64,000 nt of DNA, taken from positions 199,358 through 263,357 of the forward strand of contig NZ_CP015622.1 of the NCBI RefSeq assembly GCF_001643015.1, in the 5' to 3' direction. A model generated the notes under the pieces. It did no database searches, had not been told where the DNA came from, and was given only the letters and a program-made list of their open reading frames with translations. Each line of letters starts with the position of its first letter. Position 1 is the stretch's first letter. The position numbers and the translations under genes are program-made. Origin of the DNA: Corynebacterium crudilactis (GTDB taxonomy: Bacteria; Actinomycetota; Actinomycetes; Mycobacteriales; Mycobacteriaceae). Below, one piece after another: positions 18,554 through 27,305 of the stretch.

Positions 18554-19315
18554 TTAGAATGGCAGCTTGCGGAAGATAGCCCGCGGGATGAATTGGAAGG
18601 CCAAAGAGACGTACTGGAACAGCGGGTGGACGAAGATGATGTCCTTCTTGTTCACCACTGCATCGTAAACAGCTTCAGCGACATCTTCGCGGTTGACCGT
18701 TAGTGGAGCTTCGCCAGCATCGGCGCTCATCTTGGTGCGCACCTGTCCTGGACGAACAACAAGTACCTTGGCGCCGGAGCCGCGGAGTGCTTCACCCAGC
18801 TGGGTGTAGAAACCATCGAATCCTGCCTTGGCTGAGCCGTAGACAAAGTTGGAGCGACGTACGCGCTGACCAGCAACAGAAGACATAGCAACGATGGTGC
18901 CGTGTCCTTGCTGTTCAAATTTCTGGCCCAGGAGCACACCGACAGAAACGCCAGCGGTGTAGTTTACGGAGGAGGCCTCAACTGCGAGAGCCTGGTCGCG
19001 CCACTGTGCTTCATTGTCACCGAGGATGCCGAAAGCCACGATTGCGATATCGACGTCGCCCTTTTCAAAAGCTGCGTCAATTGCTGCTGGGTGTGATTCG
19101 GTATCTAGCGCATCGAAATCAACAACGGTGACAGACTCTGCACCGGCAGCTTCAATTTCTGCGACTGCTGCTGCAACGCGTGGGGAATCTTTACGCGCAG
19201 CCAAAGTTACGTGTGAAGAACCCTGCTTGAGGAAGCGGGAAACGATGGAAATACCAATTTCCGAGGTGCCACCGAGAAGGAGGATGTTTTGGGCTTTGCC
19301 CACTGCATTAAGCAT
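18554..19315 (-). CDS. dprE2: decaprenylphosphoryl-2-keto-ribose reductase DprE2
   Basis: A 253-residue short-chain dehydrogenase. It reduces the keto intermediate released by DprE1 to decaprenyl-phospho-arabinose, using NADH. The cofactor motif GGTSEIG is at 15-21, the catalytic Ser at about 145-146 and YGSAK at 159-163. The ATG at 19315 was chosen because AGAAAGGG precedes it and the dprE1 stop lies 19 bases upstream; the longer reading frame to 19396 would start inside dprE1. It forms a two-gene unit with dprE1. Confidence 0.94.
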   Translation of the reverse strand: MLNAVGKAQNILLLGGTSEIGISIVSRFLKQGSSHVTLAARKDSPRVAAAVAEIEAAGAESVTVVDFDALDTESHPAAIDAAFEKGDVDIAIVAFGILGDNEAQWRDQALAVEASSVNYTAGVSVGVLLGQKFEQQGHGTIVAMSSVAGQRVRRSNFVYGSAKAGFDGFYTQLGEALRGSGAKVLVVRPGQVRTKMSADAGEAPLTVNREDVAEAVYDAVVNKKDIIFVHPLFQYVSLAFQFIPRAIFRKLPF

Positions 19316-19334
19316 TTTTAGTTCAAGCCCTTTC

Positions 19335-20801
19335 TTAGGACAGCTCGAGTCGGCGGGACATATCAGAGGCAAAGACTCCGGTTGGGTCGATCTCATTGCG
19401 AGTCTTCAACCAGCCATCCAGACCTGGGTACATGGTGTGGAAGTTCTCCGCAGAGGTGCGGGACTCCTTAGCCAGGTAGAGGCGGCCACCGAATTCCATG
19501 ACACGCTTATCCAAATCATCCAAAAATGCACCTAGGCCTGGTCGGATAGGGAAGTCTACGCAGACGTTCCAGCCCGGCATTGGGTAGGACAGTGGCGCGC
19601 GGTTACCTGAGCCAAACAGCTTGAACACGTTCAGCGCTGAGTAGTGGCCGGACTTTTGCATATCACGGATGATGTCCTTGAAAGGTTCAACGGCATCCAT
19701 TGGCACCACGAATTGGTACTGCAGGAAGCCCTTGGAGCCGTAGCCACGATTCCACTCACCGATGAGATCAAGTGGCTGGTAGAACTGGGTGAGGTTTTTG
19801 ACCTTGTTCTTCGCTGGCGCGCCCATGGCGTAATACGCTTCGCCGATAGCCATCAAAGAGTACTTGTTGATAGTGAAGGATGGGAAGATATCCGGAACAG
19901 TCAGCAGCTGTGGAGCATTGAACTTCAACGGATCCTTAGCCAGCTTTGGAGCTAATTCTTCCAGCTGCGCCAAGGTAGCCAGGGAACCACGAGAGATAGT
20001 GGAACGGCCAAGCTTTGGCTCAGGGCTGATCACATCGAACCATGCCGATGAGTAGGTGTAGTTGTGCTCAGAACCATCCGAGTGGAACTCTACGGTCTCA
20101 TCCAGGTTATTGGTGCGGTCTGTATCTGAGATGAAGTAGGCAGTTTCAGTCTTGGTCATGCGGATGCGTGCTCGCACAATGATGCCGGTCAGGCCCATGC
20201 CACCAACGGTCGCCCAGAACAGATCGCCCTGTGGATCTTCAGCGGTGCCTTCTGGCTCTAGGTGCAGGATGCGTCCGTCTGCCACAAGAAGTTCCATGGA
20301 GACAACGTGGTCGCCGAAAGAACCTGCAGAGTGGTGGTTCTTGCCGTGGATATCTGGTCCAATTGCGCCACCGATGGTGACTTGGCGGGTACCAGGCAGA
20401 ACTGGAACCCACAGGCCATAAGGCAATGCAGCCTTCATGAGCTGATCGAGGGTGACACCACCATCGACATCCACGATCGCTGAATCAGGATCGATGGAGT
20501 GGATTTTGTTCAGTGGCTGCATATCAATGACAAGGCCACCAGCATTTTGCGCTGGGTCACCGTAGGAACGACCCATACCGCGAGCAATGACGCCACGCTT
20601 GAGGTAATCCGGCTTAGAGTCATTTTTTTCAGCGACTTGGCGGACTGCATCAACAATGATGTCAAGGTCTGGGGTGGAGAGCACCTCAGCGGTGGTGGGG
20701 GCGGTGCGGCCCCAACCGTTCAGTTTCTGAGCTTCTAGGGGAAGGGCTCCGTGGGCACCGGCCGAAGCGCCGGAGCTGGACGTGCCGTGAGAACTGTTCA
20801 T
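19335..20801 (-). CDS. dprE1: decaprenylphosphoryl-beta-D-ribose 2-oxidase DprE1
   Basis: A 488-residue FAD-dependent oxidase of the vanillyl-alcohol oxidase fold, acting with DprE2 in the epimerisation that makes the only arabinose donor of the cell wall. The FAD-binding stretch contains [12 protein letters not shown] and [20 protein letters not shown]. Cys414 in GWNVCVDF corresponds to the benzothiazinone-reactive Cys387 of M. tuberculosis DprE1, and Lys445 in AKESRT to the catalytic Lys418 (the same 31-residue spacing). The start at 20801 gives a Ser/Gly-rich N-terminus before the conserved core. It is first in a minus-strand unit with dprE2. Confidence 0.95.
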   Translation of the reverse strand: MNSSHGTSSSGASAGAHGALPLEAQKLNGWGRTAPTTAEVLSTPDLDIIVDAVRQVAEKNDSKPDYLKRGVIARGMGRSYGDPAQNAGGLVIDMQPLNKIHSIDPDSAIVDVDGGVTLDQLMKAALPYGLWVPVLPGTRQVTIGGAIGPDIHGKNHHSAGSFGDHVVSMELLVADGRILHLEPEGTAEDPQGDLFWATVGGMGLTGIIVRARIRMTKTETAYFISDTDRTNNLDETVEFHSDGSEHNYTYSSAWFDVISPEPKLGRSTISRGSLATLAQLEELAPKLAKDPLKFNAPQLLTVPDIFPSFTINKYSLMAIGEAYYAMGAPAKNKVKNLTQFYQPLDLIGEWNRGYGSKGFLQYQFVVPMDAVEPFKDIIRDMQKSGHYSALNVFKLFGSGNRAPLSYPMPGWNVCVDFPIRPGLGAFLDDLDKRVMEFGGRLYLAKESRTSAENFHTMYPGLDGWLKTRNEIDPTGVFASDMSRRLELS

Positions 20802-20876
20802 CGCTTTTAAAGGTTACCCCGCAAATTTTTTAGGTGGTGAAGACAAGCGCTAAATCGTCGAATCTCACATAAAAAA

Positions 20877-21110
20877 TTAAAGGTCCATGAGCTCACGAAT
20901 CTCTTGTGGGATTTCTTCTTGGGACGTAATGGTGGGGCCATCGTATTCCTGCAGCAATCGGTAGACCTCTGAGCGGGAGGTGCTGTCTAGGAAGGGGATT
21001 TCTTGGGCGAACAGGCGGGTCATGTAATCATCGAGCGGGAGGTTGGTGCGTTCTGCGGCGATGTGAATCTCTGGTTTCTTGGCTTTTTTAAATTTTTCGA
21101 ACATGCCCAC
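20877..21110 (-). CDS. small conserved-looking hypothetical protein
   Basis: 77 residues: a Lys-rich start (MGMFEKFKKAKK) followed by an acidic, Leu/Glu-rich body (SRSEVYRLLQEYDG, QEEIPQEIRELMDL). No membrane helix or known motif is recognised. It lies 75 bases upstream of dprE1 on the same strand and 11 bases from a divergent membrane-protein gene. The codon pattern looks like a real gene. Function unknown. Confidence 0.55.
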   Translation of the reverse strand: MGMFEKFKKAKKPEIHIAAERTNLPLDDYMTRLFAQEIPFLDSTSRSEVYRLLQEYDGPTITSQEEIPQEIRELMDL

Positions 21111-21121
21111 TACCTTAATCA

Positions 21122-21631
21122 GTGAGTAGTCTGGGCAGCATGGATACCAGGATGAGAATGCAGGTAGCAGCAGGTTCCGCGCTGATCGGGGCCGGTGTGG
21201 CAGTCAATGATTATGTACAAAGTCCCGTGGCGCGTGCTGTTGGTTATGGCAGTTTGGTGCTCTCCGGCGCAGCAGTGGTGGCGATGGGGCAAGACCGATC
21301 TGGGGAGAAGTATCTGTTCAGCGCAGATTCCGCCACGATGGTTGATCAGATCCGCCAAGAAATCGGGGATTTAGGGGTTACTCCAGGCCCAGAATCTGAT
21401 GTGGATGCGATTACTGAGCGTGGCCCGTTGGTGACGTGGTTGTTGCTCGCTGTGTTTATTATCGCCTTTGTTGCCCTGGTGTATTTATCCGTCCGGTTGG
21501 ATCTAGCAGTGATGAAAAAGCTAGCGGGGTTCTTTGAAAAACGAGGCGCTTCCCGGCCATTTACCTGCACTGGCATGGTCTATGCCGCTGCTGTGTATGC
21601 CATTTTTGAGTTGGAGGAACGTACCAAATGA
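21122..21631 (+). CDS. membrane protein of unknown function
   Basis: 169 residues from the GTG at 21122; the ATG at 21140 is an equally good start. It has two hydrophobic segments near the N-terminus (VAAGSALIGAGVAV and GYGSLVLSGAAVVAM), a soluble linker, and a clear helix LLLAVFIIAFVALVYLSV. The C-terminus has a short soluble tail ending LEERTK. It overlaps the next gene by 4 bases (ATGA), starting a plus-strand run of small genes facing away from dprE1. I do not recognise the family. Confidence 0.6.
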   Translation: MSSLGSMDTRMRMQVAAGSALIGAGVAVNDYVQSPVARAVGYGSLVLSGAAVVAMGQDRSGEKYLFSADSATMVDQIRQEIGDLGVTPGPESDVDAITERGPLVTWLLLAVFIIAFVALVYLSVRLDLAVMKKLAGFFEKRGASRPFTCTGMVYAAAVYAIFELEERTK

Positions 21632-22083
21632 GCTATCCCGTGCTGAGTGTTTTAGATAATTCCACCGAGACAACCGTCATCTGGCATGTACATACTCATC
21701 CCGTTGGTTTGCCCACCGGCGCCTGGATTGCTGAAGAGGATCAAGTGACAAACCTTTTGGCAGATACGGTCATCATTTTAACGCCGGGAAGTAGCGCACC
21801 GGAAAATTCCCTCGTGGCGAGCCTGGAAGGGATACAGGGAGGCGTCGATAAGCAGGTTGCTGCATATAACCAGCATGGAGTGCGCGTGGCGGGCCTGGGC
21901 GCGCGCGGTGCTGAGGCGGTTTATCGCGGCGAGCCGGCAGCCGAGGCAGCGTGGCGTGCTGCGATGGAGCTGTTGGACGTGGTGAATGGTTGGAACGATA
22001 TTGAGTCCAAACGCCGTTCCCGAAAGGTGCTCGCGGAGGCCTTTGGCGCAGAGGTGCAGCCGTTGCCACTTGACGCGAACTAG
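21628..22083 (+). CDS. hypothetical cytoplasmic protein
   Basis: 151 residues, start overlapping the previous stop (ATGA). It contains WHVHTHPVGLPTG, reminiscent of a His-rich metal motif, and a helical C-terminal half (AAWRAAMELLDVV, RRSRKVLAEAF). No signal peptide or membrane segment. It is translationally coupled to the membrane protein before it, so the two may work together. Family not recognised. Confidence 0.55.
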   Translation: MSYPVLSVLDNSTETTVIWHVHTHPVGLPTGAWIAEEDQVTNLLADTVIILTPGSSAPENSLVASLEGIQGGVDKQVAAYNQHGVRVAGLGARGAEAVYRGEPAAEAAWRAAMELLDVVNGWNDIESKRRSRKVLAEAFGAEVQPLPLDAN

Positions 22084-22108
22084 TGCAATTGTGTCTATCC
22101 TGGGGCGC

Positions 22109-22999
22109 ATGCCCATGAATTATGCACGCGAAAACGTCATTTCCTTGGCGTCTGCCCGCGCGCAGCGTTCCGGGAAACCCAAGCCAGAACTAACCCTCAT
22201 CGTCCGCGCCACCAATGTGCAAGCGGACGGCGAAGTCCACCGGCACATTGGGTTGAACTCGGCGATGAGCCTGGATGAGCTGCACAAAGTACTCAATATC
22301 GTCTTCGGTGTTGGCGGCGAGCAGTCACCGTGGCGTTTCGAAGATCAATTCCGCCAGCCCCTTGACCCCAGCGAAACCTTGGGTGAGTTTCTGCTCGGCG
22401 CAGGCGATTTCTTGTTCTATTTCTGGGGGCTGTGGCAAATTAACCTGCACTGCGTGGAATTTTATCCACGCGACAACGGCACCCCGCGCGCGCTCTGCAT
22501 CGGCGGCTCCGGCGGACTCGGCACCGACTTCGACCAAGCCAGCATCAATGCCGAACTCACCGGCACCGACACCATCCGCGATGTCCTATCTAGCGTGCGC
22601 CCCGAAGTCATTGACCTGGTCGATCGCACCGGCGTCTTCGATTTCATCCCGCTGCTCCAAGCGCTCGACCTGAAAAGAGAGCCGCTTATCGACGCCATCC
22701 GCCACCGCACCTGCCGCACGCTGCCAGTGGAAAACAGCGCCGAAGCCTCCGACGCTTTCTGGTCCTGCGTGCTCGCTCTGTCCTGCCTCGGCAACGACGA
22801 GCTGTTCACCGAGGTGATCGAATCCACAATGGGCACCCTCGGCTGGGTCGCCGACGACGGCTCCCCACTACGCGCACCAGAGATCACCAGCGCCTGCGCA
22901 ACCTCCCTGGCCATACTTGCAGAGCTCGGCGGCTACGGCCCACAACAACTTGCGCCAGTGGACCGCCTAGACATTTATAGGGAGCTGCTGTGTTTCTAG
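22109..22999 (+). CDS. pRiA4b ORF-3-like hypothetical protein
   Basis: About 296 residues from the ATG at 22109 (a second ATG at 22115 is equally possible). The N-terminal part (LTLIVRATNVQADGEVHRHIG, then SMSLDELHKVLNIVFGVGGEQ-like sequence) resembles the pRiA4b ORF-3/IS1096 TnpR-like family; the C-terminal half is helical and unlike anything I recognise. Despite the family nickname there is no transposase, terminal repeat or integrase nearby, so there is no reason to see a mobile element. Function unknown. It is 25 bases after the previous gene, same strand. Confidence 0.55.
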   Translation: MPMNYARENVISLASARAQRSGKPKPELTLIVRATNVQADGEVHRHIGLNSAMSLDELHKVLNIVFGVGGEQSPWRFEDQFRQPLDPSETLGEFLLGAGDFLFYFWGLWQINLHCVEFYPRDNGTPRALCIGGSGGLGTDFDQASINAELTGTDTIRDVLSSVRPEVIDLVDRTGVFDFIPLLQALDLKREPLIDAIRHRTCRTLPVENSAEASDAFWSCVLALSCLGNDELFTEVIESTMGTLGWVADDGSPLRAPEITSACATSLAILAELGGYGPQQLAPVDRLDIYRELLCF

Positions 23000-23014
23000 G
23001 TAGTGTGTAATCCC

Positions 23015-23461
23015 GTGTCTGAAAACGTTGCTGCAAATCAAGATCTCACCATCTCCCGGCCCATGAGCCTGAAAACCCAAGCCTTCAGATTCATCCTCAC
23101 CGGTGGCCTCTCCGCGGTGGTGGACCTCGGTTTGCTCTCTCTCCTCCAGCTGGTGTTCGGCCTTCCAGTCCCCGTTGCCCGCACCATTTCCTTTATCGCC
23201 GGCACGACTACTGCCTACATGATCAACCGCCGCTGGACCTTCCAAGCAGAAAGCTCCACCTCACGGTTCCTCTCCGTCGTAGCGCTATACGCCGTGACCT
23301 TCCTGATCAACATCGGCCTGCAAACCCTCTGTTCCTCCCTTTTTGAAAACTGGGGCTGGAACGAAGCGATCGCCATGGTGTGCGCCTTCGTGATCGCCCA
23401 AGGCACTGGAACCACCATCAACTTCATTGTCCAAAGAACCATCATTTTCCGAGTGAAGTAG
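23015..23461 (+). CDS. GtrA-family membrane protein
   Basis: 148 residues from the GTG at 23015 (GTG at 23003 is an alternative). Four membrane helices, with the conserved GtrA features FILTGGLSAVVDLGLL and YMINRRWTFQ, end in NFIVQRTIIFR. GtrA proteins help move or position polyprenyl-linked sugars. In M. tuberculosis a GtrA protein (Rv3789) is next to dprE1 and is needed for normal arabinosylation, interacting with or supplying AftA. The location here, between dprE1 and glfT1, supports the same role. Confidence 0.8.
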   Translation: MSENVAANQDLTISRPMSLKTQAFRFILTGGLSAVVDLGLLSLLQLVFGLPVPVARTISFIAGTTTAYMINRRWTFQAESSTSRFLSVVALYAVTFLINIGLQTLCSSLFENWGWNEAIAMVCAFVIAQGTGTTINFIVQRTIIFRVK

Positions 23462-23471
23462 GGTGCTCCAT

Positions 23472-23876
23472 ATGAAGACCATCAATCCCACCATGATTGC
23501 CGGACTCATCGGCGTACTCTACTTCGTGCTGCTCACCCTGTTTTTCTCCATCCAAAACATGGAACTAGCAGCCGAAATCGCCTTCGGCATTGTCACCATC
23601 GTTGGCCTGCTCGCCGTCTGGGACAATTTCCGCGACCGCGACAACTCCACCTGGAAAACCTGGGCAGGATTAGTCGGCGGACTACTAATCTCTGTGTCAG
23701 GAATCTGCCTCCTGCTGGGCAACCTCATACTTTTTGCAGTCGGCGGAACCCCATCCACCATGGTGAACACTCTGCTCAGCGTCGCCGGCATCGGAGTGAT
23801 CTTCCTCCTACCAATCGGCATTGTCCTGTGTCTGATCGCCGGCTTCAACCGTTTCTACGCAGCACGAAGGATCTAA
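23472..23876 (+). CDS. four-helix membrane protein of unknown function
   Basis: 134 residues from the ATG at 23472 (GTG at 23463 is possible). Four hydrophobic segments: IAGLIGVLYFVLLTLFFSI, AFGIVTIVGLLAVW, WAGLVGGLLISVSGICLLLG and VAGIGVIFLLPIGIVLCLIAGF. It follows the GtrA gene by 10 bases and precedes the MOSC gene by one, so all three are probably one transcript. Family not recognised. Confidence 0.6.
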   Translation: MKTINPTMIAGLIGVLYFVLLTLFFSIQNMELAAEIAFGIVTIVGLLAVWDNFRDRDNSTWKTWAGLVGGLLISVSGICLLLGNLILFAVGGTPSTMVNTLLSVAGIGVIFLLPIGIVLCLIAGFNRFYAARRI

Positions 23877-23877
23877 T

Positions 23878-24513
23878 ATGTCTGCCCGCGTCCTCTCCAC
23901 CAATATCGCCACCATTCAACAAGATCCAGGCGGAGCTGACCGCATCAGCGGCATCAACAAACTACCCGTGGCATCCGGCATCGATGTGTTCGCACCCGGA
24001 CCTCATTACGGCGATGGCTCCGGAGTAGTTGGCGATGCCATCGGCGACACCCAACACCACGGTGGCATGCACAAAGCCATCTACGCTTTCTCCCGCGAAG
24101 AACTCGATTTCTGGGACCCCACCTACCGCAACGGCTATTTCGGCGAAAACCTCACCACCACCGGCATCATGCTGGAAGATCTCCTGATCAACCAACAAAT
24201 ACGCATCGGCTCAGTGCTACTGGAAGTTTCCATCCCACGCAGCCCCTGTCGCACATTCGCCCACTGGTTGGGTGTAAAAGGATGGCTGAAAACCTTCACT
24301 CAAAGAGCCCTCCCCGGAAGCTATTTCCGAGTCATCGAAGCAGGTCACATCAACCCTGGCGATGCAATCGAAATCCTCGAACCCCCAGCCCACGACATCA
24401 CCATGTCAATGGCCTTTCGCGCAAAAATGGGCGACAAAGACCTCGCGCGCCGGGTTGTTGCAGCGGAATGCCTCCCGGAGCGCTACCACCAAGATCTGCT
24501 CAAACTGATCTAA
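23878..24513 (+). CDS. MOSC-domain protein (YiiM-like)
   Basis: 211 residues with a MOSC beta-barrel: GIDVFAPGP, the QHHGGMHKAIYAF segment, YFGENLTTTG, and the invariant Cys in PRSPCRTF near 120. YiiM-type MOSC proteins use bound molybdenum cofactor to reduce N-hydroxylated compounds; the distant Mo-cofactor cluster in this window fits a need for cofactor, but no direct link is visible. AAGGA lies just before the ATG, overlapping the end of the previous gene. It ends with a 4-base convergent overlap with glfT1. Confidence 0.8.
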   Translation: MSARVLSTNIATIQQDPGGADRISGINKLPVASGIDVFAPGPHYGDGSGVVGDAIGDTQHHGGMHKAIYAFSREELDFWDPTYRNGYFGENLTTTGIMLEDLLINQQIRIGSVLLEVSIPRSPCRTFAHWLGVKGWLKTFTQRALPGSYFRVIEAGHINPGDAIEILEPPAHDITMSMAFRAKMGDKDLARRVVAAECLPERYHQDLLKLI

Positions 24514-25442
24514 GGCCTAGAAAACTTCTCGTCCCGACCTAATTTATGCAGGCGTAGCCACTCGCGGAAACCTTTCACATCGCGTTTTTGCACCAGGAAG
24601 AACCACGCAAAACGCGCATATTCCTGTGGCAGAAGCTTGCGCATTCCAGGCTGGCTCATGAGGTAACCACGGTTGCGGTAGGTGAAAAACCGCTTGAAAT
24701 CATTATCCGGGTACTGCGTATGCATCCGGCCACCCAAAATTGGCTTGAACTCATCAGAACCATCCGGGTGCAGATACGCCGTGGTCAAACAGGTGCCAAA
24801 CGGCAAACCTGAGCGCACCAAACGACGATGGTATTCCACTTCATCGCCGCGAATAAACAGGCGATAATCCGGCACACCAATGCGCTCCATCGCATAAGCA
24901 CTGATCAAGGCACCATTAAACAAGGATGCAATACCTGGCAGCAGATCATCGTCCGGGTTGGCTGGATCAATCAACTCACTGCGCATCCGGCGCCACTCCA
25001 AGCCCCGACGCAGCGGGAATGCCAACCGCTCCGGGTAATCAGCGTTGCATACCACTGGGGAAATCTCCTCCAGATTATGCCGTGAGGCGGCGTCGATAAG
25101 CGTCTTGAGCACCTCCGGGCCCTCTGGCCGGCCGTCATCGTCCGCGCACCACACCGCATCCGCGCCCAGCGCCAACGCCGTCAAAAAACCAAACGCAAAA
25201 CCTCCGCCGCCGCCCAAATTGGTGCGCGAAGGCGTATAAACACCACGGTCTCCCGCCAGCTCAGCAACCAGCTTTTCGACGTCCGGATCCGCCCCATTAT
25301 CCACCACCACAATGTGCTTCACCGGATAGCTTTGCGACGCCACCACTTCCAAAGAATGCCGCAGCAACTCAACGCGATTATGCGTCACAATTACCGCCGC
25401 GACGTCAATGCCATGCTGAAGATGAGTCCGGGTTTTAGCCAT
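24510..25442 (-). CDS. glfT1: galactofuranosyltransferase GlfT1
   Basis: A 310-residue GT-A glycosyltransferase that adds the first galactofuranose residues to the rhamnosyl-GlcNAc linker of arabinogalactan. Hallmarks: VVIVTHNR-like start (VAAVIVTHNRVELLRHSLEV), VVDNGADP, the metal-binding ADDDG near 120, LFIRGDEVEYHRRL, and GKRFFTYRNRG-type sequence (KRFFTYRNRGYLMSQPG). The sequence reads as a close homologue of mycobacterial GlfT1. It is on the same strand as wzt and wzm, separated from them by a VOC-family gene and a repeat array. Confidence 0.92.
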   Translation of the reverse strand: MAKTRTHLQHGIDVAAVIVTHNRVELLRHSLEVVASQSYPVKHIVVVDNGADPDVEKLVAELAGDRGVYTPSRTNLGGGGGFAFGFLTALALGADAVWCADDDGRPEGPEVLKTLIDAASRHNLEEISPVVCNADYPERLAFPLRRGLEWRRMRSELIDPANPDDDLLPGIASLFNGALISAYAMERIGVPDYRLFIRGDEVEYHRRLVRSGLPFGTCLTTAYLHPDGSDEFKPILGGRMHTQYPDNDFKRFFTYRNRGYLMSQPGMRKLLPQEYARFAWFFLVQKRDVKGFREWLRLHKLGRDEKFSRP

Positions 25443-25463
25443 GGCATACATCTTGCCACGACC

Positions 25464-26063
25464 TCACAAATCGCTCAGATTAACCTGCCCCTTCGGCGTC
25501 TGAAGTACCAATTCCAGATGAGGCTCGCCCGCACTGAACTCCACAGTTTCCGGTAAATCTTGCGGGATTTTAGGGCCCTGAACCTTGAAACTATGCACGC
25601 TGAGCTGCGGTTCCATAATCTGCGAAGGATGCGGCGAACCAAGCCAATCAATCGCAAAAGGCACCGGCGCATAATCCACACCCGGTTCCGGCAAAATCAA
25701 CCGCCACGTCAACGTGGTCCCCTCCGGAGTGTGCCGACTCATCTCCACAGTCTCTTGCCCACGATCCTGCGCAAATGCCTCCAAATCATCAGGGCGCACA
25801 CACCACGCTGCCACCCTCGGAGTCTGCGTGCTTGTCGACGCGATTGCGAAATTATCTTGTGTCACCGCTGCTTCCTCCGGATCCGGGCCAATCAGCTCAA
25901 GATACGATCCCTTCGGCTCCGCCAACGGCACCAGCGCATTCGCAGTCCCCACATCGTGACGACCTCCCTCTACTGGCTTAACCCCCGTCAACTCTTCAAA
26001 CCGCGCCACCAAGTCCGCAAGATTCGGTGCCGCAATGACAATGTGATCAATATGTGTGCTCAT
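25464..26063 (-). CDS. VOC/glyoxalase-like domain protein
   Basis: 199 residues starting at the ATG at 26063 (MSTHIDHIVIAAPNL); another ATG three codons earlier is possible, while the much longer frame enters the repeat array and was rejected. The N-terminal HIDHIVIAAPNLADLVARFEE is a typical VOC beta-alpha-beta opening with a His metal ligand; YLELIG follows at about 60. VOC proteins include lyases, dioxygenases and resistance proteins; no substrate can be assigned. It ends 21 bases before glfT1 on the same strand. Confidence 0.7.
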   Translation of the reverse strand: MSTHIDHIVIAAPNLADLVARFEELTGVKPVEGGRHDVGTANALVPLAEPKGSYLELIGPDPEEAAVTQDNFAIASTSTQTPRVAAWCVRPDDLEAFAQDRGQETVEMSRHTPEGTTLTWRLILPEPGVDYAPVPFAIDWLGSPHPSQIMEPQLSVHSFKVQGPKIPQDLPETVEFSAGEPHLELVLQTPKGQVNLSDL

Positions 26064-26117
26064 GCAGGACATCTTATGCCTTTTGTGGTGTTCCCAGAGG
26101 GCGATTTTGTGTGCTGG

Positions 26118-26478
26118 GTGTGCACAAGTGGGTGGATTAGGTGTTGGAGTGGTCGGTTTCGGCGGCAAGTTTGCCTTGTTTGGTGCACCGCGTGCACAAC
26201 GAGGCGAACTGCACCCTGGAACGGTTACTTTCGACGGTGAATCGGCCCTGTTTCGTACACGGTGTACACAAGTGGGCGGATTGGGCGCTGGAGTGGTCGG
26301 TTTCGGCGGCTAACTTGCCTTGATTGGTGCACCCCGTACATAACAAGGCCAACTGCACCCTGGAACTGCCGCTTTCGGCAGCGAACTCGCCTCGATTGGT
26401 ACACCGCGTACATAACAAGGCGGACTCCACCCCGGAAACGGTCAGTTTCGGGGCCAAGTCCGCCTTGTTGTGTACACG
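26118..26478. repeat. array of five 72-bp palindromic units
   Basis: Five tandem units with a 72-base period. Each is an imperfect palindrome whose arms are GTACAnAACAAGGCGGACT and its complement. The last unit is nearly perfect: GTACATAACAAGGCGGACT at about 26409 pairs with AGTCCGCCTTGTTGTGTAC at about 26457, with the inner CCCCGGAAAC/GTTTCGGGG also pairing. It fills most of the 428-base gap between the VOC gene and wzt. Because the period is divisible by three and lacks stops, several frames stay open, giving artificial repeat ORFs. Confidence 0.8.
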
Positions 26479-26491
26479 AAGAAAGCCGTTG

Positions 26492-27289
26492 TTAGGCGTT
26501 CTTTTCTTCTTCCATTCGGGTCATGAGGCGGCGGACGTGATCGCCGGCGCCTTTACCTTCGTAGGATTCGATGATGTCGGGGACTGATCCGGCGTCGCGG
26601 ATTTTTCCGTGATCGACCCACAATGCGGTGTCGCAGAGTTGGGCTAGGAAATCGTTGGAGTGGGAGGCGAAGACGAGGATGCCGGAGCGTTCGACAAGTG
26701 CTTGGAGGCGGTCGCGGGCTTTAGCCATGAAGGCGGCGTCGACGGCACCGATGCCCTCGTCGAGAAGCAAAATTTCGGGCTCGATGGAGGTGACTACGCC
26801 GAGGGCGAGGCGGATGCGCATGCCGGAGGAGTAGGTGCGAAGTGGCATGGCAAGGTATTCGCCGAGTTCGGTGAAGTCGGCGATTTCCTCCATTTTGTCT
26901 TTCATCTGTTTGCGGGTCTGGCCGAGGAAGAGGCCGCGGATGATGATGTTTTCGTAGCCGGAGATTTCCGGATCCATACCGACGCCGAGGTCGAAGACGG
27001 GGGCGACGCGGCCGCGGATGTCTGCGGTGCCACGGGTGGGTTCGTAGATACCGGCCAACAAACGCAGGAGAGTGGATTTACCTGCACCGTTGTGGCCGAC
27101 GAGTCCAACGCGGTCGCCTTCGCGGAGGTGGAGGTTAACATCGCTGAGGGCTTCGACAACTACGACGTTGTCTTGGTTGCGGCCGATTGCTCCGCCAGCT
27201 GCTCCGAGGAAGGCTTTTTTCATGGAGCGTGATTTGGCGTCGAAGATGGGGAAGTCTACGCAGGCATTGTATGTATCGATGGATACCAT
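26492..27289 (-). CDS. wzt: ABC transporter ATPase Wzt (arabinogalactan/polysaccharide export)
   Basis: A 265-residue ATPase: Walker A GHNGAGKST at 65-73, signature YSSGMRIRL, Walker B EILLLDEGIG, and an H-loop His in FASHSND. The CGGA-type short N-terminal extension and absence of a C-terminal glycan-binding domain match the Wzt (RfbE) of the mycolata. With Wzm it is thought to export lipid-linked galactan before arabinosylation. It starts 16 bases after the wzm stop. A palindromic repeat array lies directly downstream. Confidence 0.9.
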   Translation of the reverse strand: MVSIDTYNACVDFPIFDAKSRSMKKAFLGAAGGAIGRNQDNVVVVEALSDVNLHLREGDRVGLVGHNGAGKSTLLRLLAGIYEPTRGTADIRGRVAPVFDLGVGMDPEISGYENIIIRGLFLGQTRKQMKDKMEEIADFTELGEYLAMPLRTYSSGMRIRLALGVVTSIEPEILLLDEGIGAVDAAFMAKARDRLQALVERSGILVFASHSNDFLAQLCDTALWVDHGKIRDAGSVPDIIESYEGKGAGDHVRRLMTRMEEEKNA

Positions 27290-27305
27290 GGTCGAAAATT
27301 TCTCC

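Noticed and set aside
22109..22999. Insertion element suggested by the IS1096/pRiA4b family name
   Set aside because: No transposase, terminal inverted repeat or target duplication around it.
26137..26457. Minus-strand ORF of 106 codons with four perfect 24-residue repeats, each carrying a CTxCT motif
   Set aside because: It lies wholly inside the 72-bp palindromic array; the period is a multiple of three, so several frames on both strands stay open. No start signal, and the DNA symmetry explains the repeats better than protein selection.
26118..26478. CRISPR array
   Set aside because: Units are contiguous palindromes of 72 bp without unique spacers, and there are no cas genes.
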